From positions 26,083 through 50,394 of the forward strand of contig DEAP01000107.1 of NCBI GenBank assembly GCA_002348225.1: 24,312 bases of DNA. The letters are read 5' to 3'. The notes below the pieces were generated by a model that did not search any database, was not told the origin of the DNA, and saw nothing but the letters and a program-made list of their open reading frames with translations. Shown here piece after piece: positions 1 through 5,797 of this stretch. Every line of letters starts with the position of its first letter. Position 1 is the stretch's first letter. The DNA is from Dehalococcoidia bacterium UBA2979. Its GTDB lineage: Bacteria; Chloroflexota; Dehalococcoidia; UBA2979. The position numbers were made by a program, and so were the translations under genes.

Positions 1-306
1 CCCGCCGTAGGTGTTGTTATGGCCCTCCTTCCGATCTCCACGCTGTACGTGTTGCTAATAGTGGTTGTCGCATATTTCACCACAAGGAGAAAGAGAGCTT
101 GTGGCGTTTTAGGGATGGCTTTGGCACCATGTCTTGGTTTTTTACTAGGGTACGATTTTTCATCAGTCCTGATATCGCTAATGGTTTTATCCCTCGCGGT
201 TATAAAAATCATTCGGTTCGAGGGTTTTACTGCTGACAGGATGCGACAGCCTGTGGACCCAGTCCTTACCTCAGATAGTGAGAATGACTCGACTACACCG
301 CAGTAA
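1..306 (+). CDS. Partial membrane protein, probable C-terminal part of a PlsY-like acyltransferase
   Basis: The reading frame is open to the left edge, so the gene probably begins outside the window; the ATG at 19 is likely internal. The visible 101 residues hold about three hydrophobic segments separated by a short basic stretch (TTRRKR near residue 28). A hydrophilic tail rich in Asp, Ser and Thr follows. This pattern resembles the last membrane helices of PlsY, the membrane glycerol-3-phosphate acyltransferase that uses acyl phosphate in phospholipid synthesis. In that family a similar segment follows the GGRG/GKG loop, which would lie upstream of the edge. No catalytic residue is visible, so the call rests on hydrophobic pattern and weak similarity. 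Another small polytopic membrane protein is possible. Confidence 0.45.
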   Translation, partial: PAVGVVMALLPISTLYVLLIVVVAYFTTRRKRACGVLGMALAPCLGFLLGYDFSSVLISLMVLSLAVIKIIRFEGFTADRMRQPVDPVLTSDSENDSTTPQ

Positions 307-347
307 CTGGAACTCCCATTTCTCTAATTTTGTGTAGGATGGTCTAG

Positions 348-1250
348 ATGACCAATTCCGAATTTCATGACCGACTCGTGGGAGAGTTTTCTGAGCTTGC
401 AGCTGCTGATTCCAATGATTTGGAATTAATTCGTCTAGCACTTTTGGTTTCCAAAGATGAATATACAGGACTTGATATTGAATCCAAAGAGCAGGAACTC
501 CAGCAGCTAGCAGAACTTCTAAATGATTCTCTTAAGTTTCCAGAATTACGTTATAACGTGAGGCGAATCGTCAGGACCATGGCTCTCACAATGTTTCGTG
601 AGTTTGGTTTCGGATTGGACACAGAATATCCAGACGATCCACAAAACCTCTATTTGAATAGGGTATTGGAACGTAGAAAGGGTATCGGAATAACTCTTTC
701 ACTCTTGTACTCGGAAGTTGGTCAAAGAGCGGGCCTAGATATTCGTCCTGTGGCATTACCTGGATACATGCTATGTCGCTTTTATCCTGATCTGACGCGC
801 TCACAGGATTACGAGGAGATGCCGGAAATTTTGGTGGATCCTTCTGCAGGTGGTAGAAACATAAGGCGCCAAGATGCTCATATTCTTATAAGGAATCGCT
901 TTGGTGGGCGGCTTAGCCTAGAGGATAGATTTTTTTATCCTATCCAGCCGAGGCAATTCATTCAGAGGCTTCTGCGACTACTGAAAACCATATATTTGCA
1001 GCGAGGTGACGATGACCGGGCAGCAGCAGTCATTGATTTTCTGGTCGCTATGTACCCATGGGATCTAGACGAGATGAGAGACAGAGGGATGTTGCGAGCA
1101 AGGACAGATGATGCGCGTGAGGCACTCGATGATCTCGAGCCGTACTTACAGTTCAGGCGTGATGCGAAAGACATTGGAACAATTCGTGAAATTGTTTTAT
1201 CTTTGAGGGAGCACTTAGAATCGGAAGAAGATTTGAAAACACTGAATTGA
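348..1250 (+). CDS. SirB1-type transglutaminase-fold protein with helical C-terminus
   Basis: This 300-residue cytoplasmic protein matches the SirB1/Transglut_core2 family. The hallmark block runs from about residue 109 to 165: RRKGIGITLSLLY, then the LPG motif at 137-139, then ILVDPSAGG with Asp164. Residues from about 190 to 290 look like TPR-type helices (LKTIYLQRGDDDRAAAVIDF and following), as in other SirB1 proteins. The family's biochemical role is not established. The usual PGH motif is PGY here, with Tyr140 in place of His, and I see no cysteine in the position expected for a transglutaminase nucleophile, so a classical Cys-His-Asp protease or transferase activity is unlikely. The gene starts at ATG 348, 41 bases after the preceding gene, and runs in the same direction as its neighbours. 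Confidence 0.8.
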   Translation: MTNSEFHDRLVGEFSELAAADSNDLELIRLALLVSKDEYTGLDIESKEQELQQLAELLNDSLKFPELRYNVRRIVRTMALTMFREFGFGLDTEYPDDPQNLYLNRVLERRKGIGITLSLLYSEVGQRAGLDIRPVALPGYMLCRFYPDLTRSQDYEEMPEILVDPSAGGRNIRRQDAHILIRNRFGGRLSLEDRFFYPIQPRQFIQRLLRLLKTIYLQRGDDDRAAAVIDFLVAMYPWDLDEMRDRGMLRARTDDAREALDDLEPYLQFRRDAKDIGTIREIVLSLREHLESEEDLKTLN

Positions 1251-1271
1251 TCACTTTTACGGGGGAGTATA

Positions 1272-1784
1272 GTGACAGAAAAAATCACTCAACTACATAA
1301 GATCGAGTCTTCGAAATCTGATTTTATAGTTTTCGCAGAGACGTTGAGTTATGAGACCAACCATGCTTTGGAATTTATAGATATAACCGAACCCGTTAGA
1401 GAGTTCGTGTCACGCTCGGATGTTAAGTACGGTCAGCTCACTGTTAGTTCCGATCACACTACAGCCGCGGTAATTGTGAATGAGAACGAGCCGCTATTGA
1501 TCAATGATATGGCGCGCATACTTGCCAGATTTGCTCCCACTGGTGACTATTACGAGCACAACGATTTTTCAATACGGACAACAAACATGACGTCGGCAGA
1601 AAGTGCAAATGCTCATGCTCATTGTCAGCATCTACTTCTTGGTGGGAGCGAATCGTTACCAATTCATAATGGAGTATTGCGGCTCGGTAGATGGCAGAGT
1701 ATTTTCTTTGTGGAGTTAGATCATGCTCGGCCAAGGAGCATCTATTTGCAGGCTATCGGAGTCAAAGGGTCCGATCAGGAGTGA
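1272..1784 (+). CDS. yjbQ: YjbQ/UPF0047 family protein
   Basis: The 170-residue product carries the YjbQ (UPF0047) signature in order: SSDHTTAAVIVNENEP with His62 and Glu71, ND at 78-79, YYEHND with His96, the histidine-rich AHAHCQHLLLG at about 114-123, and GRWQSIFFVELD at 139-150. Some family members have thiamine-phosphate synthase activity in vitro, but the physiological role is unsettled. The start is a GTG at 1272 preceded by a GGGGGA ribosome binding site at 1261-1266. The first 15-20 residues look like a short extension compared with the usual 130-140-residue protein. It lies 21 bases after the SirB1-type gene, probably in the same transcript. Confidence 0.85.
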   Translation: MTEKITQLHKIESSKSDFIVFAETLSYETNHALEFIDITEPVREFVSRSDVKYGQLTVSSDHTTAAVIVNENEPLLINDMARILARFAPTGDYYEHNDFSIRTTNMTSAESANAHAHCQHLLLGGSESLPIHNGVLRLGRWQSIFFVELDHARPRSIYLQAIGVKGSDQE

Positions 1785-1804
1785 TTTAACTGGGAAATCA
1801 CCCG

Positions 1805-2365
1805 ATGAATAAATTTGTCAGGACTTATGCCTTTGATGCTCCACTGCAGCGCGCAGAAAATATTCTTAATCATCCTGGCATCGATAAGATGCTTCTTCGT
1901 TCGAATTTGACCCGTGGTGGTTTCAAAATATTCCCAGAGGAAATACGAATACCCACTACCTCAGTGGAAATTGAAGTTGGCAAATTTTCTACCAAGAAAA
2001 TTCTTCTATCGAAAGTTGCAGACGCTATAGAATATTTCGATATGCCCGACGTTGTTGTTAAAAGGCTGCCCGAGGCTATATTGACGAGCGCTAATTTCCC
2101 GTCTCATAGATCTGTCTTGAAGATAGGATCTCAGCAGAGCCTGAAGGATTTCGAACGATGGTTACACGACTCTCCAAATCTGAGATTCCCGGCCTTGATT
2201 AACTGCAATCTATTGACGTCTCGTTCGATCGTCGACTCACTAGTGACATATTCGGTACCGGTGTTCGCGGATCAAGTTCAGGAAATTGAACACGCGCTGG
2301 AATTAAAGTCATGGGGTGTGTCGGAAATTGTTAGTTCTCATATCACGGTCTTGAACGCAATTTAA
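1805..2365 (+). CDS. Unrecognised protein with a GDPD-like C-terminal end
   Basis: I do not recognise this 186-residue protein. It has no signal peptide, membrane segment or cysteine cluster (one Cys, in the INCNLL stretch near residue 138). The last 45 residues, including VPVFADQVQEIEHALELKSW and the GVSEIVSSH stretch, resemble the final strand-helix-strand unit of glycerophosphodiester phosphodiesterases, where a GVDGIITD-type motif closes the TIM barrel. The catalytic N-terminal motif of that family (HRG...ENT, then ExD) is absent, so phosphodiesterase activity cannot be claimed. It is either a very diverged TIM barrel or an unrelated fold. ATG 1805 follows a weak GGGA. The gene lies 20 bases after the yjbQ gene and 14 bases before the methyltransferase gene, so it is probably co-transcribed with both. 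Confidence 0.7.
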   Translation: MNKFVRTYAFDAPLQRAENILNHPGIDKMLLRSNLTRGGFKIFPEEIRIPTTSVEIEVGKFSTKKILLSKVADAIEYFDMPDVVVKRLPEAILTSANFPSHRSVLKIGSQQSLKDFERWLHDSPNLRFPALINCNLLTSRSIVDSLVTYSVPVFADQVQEIEHALELKSWGVSEIVSSHITVLNAI

Positions 2366-2369
2366 AATT

Positions 2370-2373
2370 AAGG
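2370..2373 (+). promoter_or_regulatory. Ribosome binding site fixing the methyltransferase start
   Basis: AAGG ends directly at the in-frame TTG 2374 but lies six bases from ATG 2380, a normal Shine-Dalgarno spacing. This favours the ATG. Confidence 0.5.
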
Positions 2374-2379
2374 TTGTTT

Positions 2380-3639
2380 ATGTATAGCTCATTTCCAGAC
2401 AAACAGCTTGCTGCGTTAGAGAGACTGTCGGCTGAGACTGAATCGTTTTTGGACGGTGCCACCGCTTTTGCCGAATTGATTCGTAGCCGAATATCATCAG
2501 AAGGTGATGAGATCTCATTCCGAGATTACATGGATATGGCATTGAATCATCCGGAATTTGGATATTACTCGAGGGCGGCAGTCAGGTTCGACCATGAGGG
2601 AGACTTCGTGACTAGTCCAGAGATTCATCCTATATACGGCGGGTTGTGGGGTAGACAGATTATTCAGTGTTGGGAAGCTATGGACAAACCGGAATTATTG
2701 AATGTCGTCGAGATAGGAGGAGGCTCCGGCGTTTTTATAAGTGCAGTGCTGTCTTGGATCCGTGCAAGTTCGGCAGATTGTTTTTCTTGTATAAATCTCG
2801 TGGTAGTTGATGGGTCGGATATCAGGCTTGAACAGCAGAAGCAGAGAATCGAAATGACTCACTCGGATATTCTGCAGCAGGTAGATTTTGTCCTTTTGGA
2901 TCAGTGGCTGGGTCAGACGGGGAGTTTGAAAGATACGATCCTGTTCTGTAACGAGTTCTTCGATGCTCTCCCAGTACATTTAATCGAAAGAGATCCGGAA
3001 CCAAGCTCCTCGTTACACGAACTGTTTGTAACGGTTGATGACAATCAAAACTTCCAATACACGAGGCAGCCACTCAGTAATTTAGAGCTTATTGGTCACC
3101 TCGACTCGCTTTATGAGGCAGGTTTGGTGACTAACCCAGTACCTTCTCCCGGTACACGTATTGAGATTAATTTAGAGGCTTGCAAGGTGATGTCTGCAAT
3201 TAGCGAAATTGTTGGGAATGGTTATATTTTTGTTAGTGATTACGGTTATATCACGGAGGAGCTCTACGCGAGCTGGCGAACCACTGGAACTCTGATGGCG
3301 TTCAGAAAACAGAATGTTGAACCTGATCTTTTTAGATTGCCCGGCTTGACTGATATTACTGCCCACGTAGATTTCGGGTCTCTCGTGAAAGCCACGAAAG
3401 GTGCGTGGCATCAGCAAGGTTTGGTCTCGCAGGCTGAAGCAATGGTTGGTCTCGGCTTGTATGAGATGGTAAATTCGGATACCTCATGGGCGAGGGCTAA
3501 TCCGGAAAGATTTCTTATATTACGGCAGGCTGCGGAAAGACTATGTGATCCGTCGGGACTTGGTCGGATACGAGTTTTAGTGCTAAGCAAATCTTCGCCG
3601 AAAGAAGATCTCATGTGTTTGCGTAAAGTGTTGGCTTAG
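2380..3639 (+). CDS. MidA/NDUFAF7-type SAM-dependent methyltransferase (DUF185)
   Basis: The 419-residue product is a MidA family class I methyltransferase. Visible marks are ISFRDYMDMALNHPEFGYYS at 45-64, GDFVTSPEIHPIYGGLWGRQ at 74-93, the SAM-binding loop VVEIGGGSG at 109-117 and CNEFFDALPVHLIE, the family's version of NExLDALPV. The mitochondrial relative NDUFAF7 dimethylates an arginine of the complex I subunit NDUFS2 (NuoD) during early assembly. Complex I genes lie downstream in this window, so a similar role is a reasonable inference. I chose ATG 2380 over TTG 2374 because AAGG at 2370-2373 touches the TTG but sits six bases before the ATG. The following gene starts five bases after the stop. 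Confidence 0.9.
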   Translation: MYSSFPDKQLAALERLSAETESFLDGATAFAELIRSRISSEGDEISFRDYMDMALNHPEFGYYSRAAVRFDHEGDFVTSPEIHPIYGGLWGRQIIQCWEAMDKPELLNVVEIGGGSGVFISAVLSWIRASSADCFSCINLVVVDGSDIRLEQQKQRIEMTHSDILQQVDFVLLDQWLGQTGSLKDTILFCNEFFDALPVHLIERDPEPSSSLHELFVTVDDNQNFQYTRQPLSNLELIGHLDSLYEAGLVTNPVPSPGTRIEINLEACKVMSAISEIVGNGYIFVSDYGYITEELYASWRTTGTLMAFRKQNVEPDLFRLPGLTDITAHVDFGSLVKATKGAWHQQGLVSQAEAMVGLGLYEMVNSDTSWARANPERFLILRQAAERLCDPSGLGRIRVLVLSKSSPKEDLMCLRKVLA

Positions 3640-3644
3640 CAATT

Positions 3645-4109
3645 GTGGAAGTGCTAGAAGGTGAGGCCGCGCCTCTTTTTTGTTTGACCTCCACCGCCGG
3701 CGAATTTTGCTTGGAATCGAAGATTAACCACGGGTTAGTCCTCATTATTTTTTACACGAATGATTTCACTCCATCCTGCAAGCGAGTGTTAGGTATTTTT
3801 ACAGAGGAATTTAAATGGTTGGAATCTATGGGGGTCGAGTTAGTGGGCATCTCAAAAGAAGGCATAGATTCTCATATAGAATTTGCGAATCAATGTGACA
3901 TCCCATTTCCGTTAGCATCAGATCCGGATTTATCAGTGATATCAGCATACGGTGTACTTGATGACGATGGTGTGGCAGCTCACCGTTCGGTTTTTTGCGT
4001 GAGTAAGACGGGGGCTATACTCCATGCGAATCGATTTTTTCAGTCCGGAAATGTGGATCAACTGATCGAACTGTTTCAGATTATTGAGGAGGCATCAGCC
4101 AATGACTGA
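3645..4109 (+). CDS. Bcp/AhpC-TSA family peroxiredoxin-like protein
   Basis: This 154-residue thioredoxin-fold protein resembles bacterioferritin-comigratory (Bcp/PrxQ) peroxiredoxins, which reduce hydroperoxides through an active-site cysteine. The N-terminal motif GEAAPLFCLTSTAGE is typical. The peroxidatic site reads YTNDFTPSC with Cys45 and Thr42, followed by VELVGISKEG, FPLASDPD and HRSVFCVSKTGAI, all in family order. One oddity is Thr38, where the PxxxTxxC active-site motif normally has proline. Other cysteines are Cys13, Cys22, Cys84 and one in the SVFCVSK strand; Cys84 is a possible but unproven resolving residue. The start is probably GTG 3645 (GTG 3651 is an alternative), with no clear ribosome binding site, which suggests translational coupling to the gene just upstream. 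The 3' end overlaps the scaffold gene by 8 bases. Confidence 0.8.
   Translation: MEVLEGEAAPLFCLTSTAGEFCLESKINHGLVLIIFYTNDFTPSCKRVLGIFTEEFKWLESMGVELVGISKEGIDSHIEFANQCDIPFPLASDPDLSVISAYGVLDDDGVAAHRSVFCVSKTGAILHANRFFQSGNVDQLIELFQIIEEASAND
4086..4092 (+). promoter_or_regulatory. Ribosome binding site of the Fe-S scaffold gene
   Basis: GAGGAGG lies nine bases before ATG 4102, inside the end of the peroxiredoxin gene. It rules out the longer frame that would begin at TTG 4084, ahead of this site. Confidence 0.65.
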
Positions 4110-4503
4110 TATGGATTTGTCACCGGGGTACTACTCACCTGTCGCTATCGATCATTTTGAAAATCCTCGGAATGTTGGCAAAATAGAGGGGGCGGACGCA
4201 TCAGGGCAGGTTGTGAATCCGGTATGTGGAGATGAATTGCAACTATTTCTCAATATAGAAGATAGCTGCAATGAACAGAGGATAGCGCAAATATCTTTTT
4301 TGGCGTCTGGCTGTCCTGCTACGATCGCTACTTCTTCAATGGCCACTCAGTTATTGATAAACAAAAGTATTTCAGATGCGCTTGAGTTGTCCAGAGAGGA
4401 TTTCGCAGATGCTGTCGGGGGTTTGCCGAACAGTAAAATTCATTGTTCAGTACTTGCTGAAGCGGCCCTCAAGCAGGCGCTTGATAAGTGGCGAGCAAAA
4501 TAA
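4102..4503 (+). CDS. IscU/NifU N-terminal type Fe-S cluster scaffold
   Basis: The 133-residue product is an IscU/NifU-N scaffold, on which Fe-S clusters are assembled before transfer to apoproteins. The N-terminus DHFENPRNVGKIEGAD is typical. The three cluster ligands are present: Cys42 in NPVCGD (with Asp44), Cys71 in SGCPA and Cys115 in KIHCSVLAE. The SGCPA form, rather than GCGSA of housekeeping IscU, is typical of short NifU-like paralogues near metalloenzyme genes. The gene overlaps the peroxiredoxin gene by 8 bases and is followed two bases later by the MocA-like gene, so the set is tightly coupled. No iscS, hscAB or sufBCD is in the window. Its clients could include the cysteine-rich NuoI/NuoG pair just downstream, but that is inference. 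Confidence 0.9.
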   Translation: MTDMDLSPGYYSPVAIDHFENPRNVGKIEGADASGQVVNPVCGDELQLFLNIEDSCNEQRIAQISFLASGCPATIATSSMATQLLINKSISDALELSREDFADAVGGLPNSKIHCSVLAEAALKQALDKWRAK

Positions 4504-4505
4504 TC

Positions 4506-5147
4506 ATGCGTGTAGGTATTCTCATGGCTGCAGGAGCGTCTTCTCGAATGGGCTCTTCAAAGCCATTACTGCCGTGGATGGGGACTTCTCTTATTCGCTG
4601 GGAATTAGAAATACTCCGAAATTGTGAAGTCGACGAAATAGTCGTTGTACTCGGGAGCAATCATCTTCTGATATCTCAAGAAATCGAAGAATTCAATTGC
4701 TCCATCGTCGTAAATGAAAATTGGTCCGCGGGAAGAGCTAGTTCGCTTGCTCTCGGGGCACAGGAATTGGTCTCCAAACATGCTGCTTCATTATCTCGTG
4801 AAGATGCCGTATTGATCCAGAACGTTGATCAACCGACGTCGATGAGAATTGTCACGCAGTTGTTTGACACATTGGTGGGAAGCAGAGCAAATATCGTGCA
4901 GCCTCTTTATTTTGATTCGGAAGGTCAAGAACATGGTGGTCATCCGGTAGTTGTCAGGGGTGATGTGGCTGTTGAACTTGTACGAGTGAATGAAGACACT
5001 GTAGGCCTGCGATCGGTACTACAACGACATCAGGTCGAGAGAGTGTCGACAGATGACCAGAATATTGTGGGTCTGAACCTTAATACGCCTCAGTCAGTTG
5101 AGGTTGCCCGACAAATTTTCAGCGAAAGTAGAAATGTCGTGCAATAA
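4506..5147 (+). CDS. MocA-like nucleotidyltransferase (MobA-type NTP transferase)
   Basis: The 213-residue product has the NTP_transf_3 fold of MobA/MocA proteins. It shows GILMAAGASSRMGSSKPLLP at 4-23 (nucleotide-binding loop), NENWSAGRASSLALGAQE at 70-87, the metal-binding Asp108 in QNVDQP, and GGHPVVVRGD. The DQP and GHPV motifs fit MocA, which transfers CMP to molybdopterin to form the cytosine dinucleotide cofactor; MobA makes the guanine form. Substrate choice cannot be read securely from sequence. MocA genes usually accompany xanthine dehydrogenase-family enzymes, and none is present here. The downstream NuoG-like protein has a molybdopterin-type domain but seems to lack a metal-ligating cysteine. 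I chose ATG 4506, which starts exactly at the conserved strand and two bases after the previous stop. GTG 4488 would add six residues. Confidence 0.8.
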   Translation: MRVGILMAAGASSRMGSSKPLLPWMGTSLIRWELEILRNCEVDEIVVVLGSNHLLISQEIEEFNCSIVVNENWSAGRASSLALGAQELVSKHAASLSREDAVLIQNVDQPTSMRIVTQLFDTLVGSRANIVQPLYFDSEGQEHGGHPVVVRGDVAVELVRVNEDTVGLRSVLQRHQVERVSTDDQNIVGLNLNTPQSVEVARQIFSESRNVVQ

Positions 5148-5207
5148 AGTGATGCCTCGAGTATCCTCTTGTAGTAGGGCGTCTAGGCGAGAGGTATTCA
5201 GAGAAAT

Positions 5208-5789
5208 ATGATTTACGGTATGGGCGTAGTCAAAGGTATGTTACTGACCCTCAAGCACGTGTTTCGCCCCGCTATCACCGTTAATTATCCCGAGCAGCAG
5301 AGAGAAGTGCCCGCGAGAGCACGCACTAATCTTCTATGGTTTGAGGAGCGATGCACTGGTTGTTCGACGTGTGCGCAAGCATGTCCCGACGGATGCATAC
5401 TTGTTGAAACTTCTCCAAGAGAAGATGGCACCTTGAACATCGAACGTTATGAGATAGATTTTCGAATTTGCATGTACTGCGGGCTGTGTACCGAGGCATG
5501 TCCTTATCAGGCTATTCAGGCTGGTGGACGTTATAACGATGCGGTTTATATTTTTGAGAATATGTACAGAGATCGAAACGCCCTAACGAAAGAGGCTCAA
5601 GAATATCTGTCTGGAACTAATGGAATGTATCCGAATGGCCAACAGCAAGACTCAGAGCCATTACTGACCTCGATGCCAACTGCTCGCTCACGAGTTAACG
5701 TGTCAGGACTAGGTGAATCTACTGGTCCTCAAAGACTTCAGGGCCGTCATAACTCACCGATCCCAATCGCACCGAAAAATGAAGACTAG
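5208..5789 (+). CDS. nuoI: NuoI-like 2x[4Fe-4S] ferredoxin subunit (detached paralogue)
   Basis: This 193-residue protein is a NuoI-type subunit carrying two [4Fe-4S] clusters. An N-terminal amphipathic region (GVVKGMLLTLKHVFRPAITV) leads to the characteristic NYP. The first cluster motif is Cys49, 52, 55 and 59, with an extra Cys63; the second is Cys88, 91, 94 and 98. In complex I, NuoI passes electrons toward the terminal cluster N2 in NuoB. The last 60 residues are hydrophilic, Pro- and Ser-rich and probably disordered. A second, different NuoI is encoded in the main operon at 23641-24180. This copy is paired with a nuoG-like gene eight bases downstream, so the two probably work together as an electron-transfer module. 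GAGAGG at 5189-5194 is a plausible but distant ribosome binding site. Confidence 0.85.
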   Translation: MIYGMGVVKGMLLTLKHVFRPAITVNYPEQQREVPARARTNLLWFEERCTGCSTCAQACPDGCILVETSPREDGTLNIERYEIDFRICMYCGLCTEACPYQAIQAGGRYNDAVYIFENMYRDRNALTKEAQEYLSGTNGMYPNGQQQDSEPLLTSMPTARSRVNVSGLGESTGPQRLQGRHNSPIPIAPKNED

Positions 5790-5797
5790 GTGGCAAT

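Noticed and set aside
4084..4101. Longer N-terminus of the Fe-S scaffold gene from TTG 4084
   Set aside because: The strong GAGGAGG ribosome binding site lies inside this extension, just before ATG 4102.
5148..5207. Terminator or attenuator hairpin before the NuoI-like gene
   Set aside because: Only a five-base CCTCT/AGAGG pairing with a long loop is visible, with no T-run.
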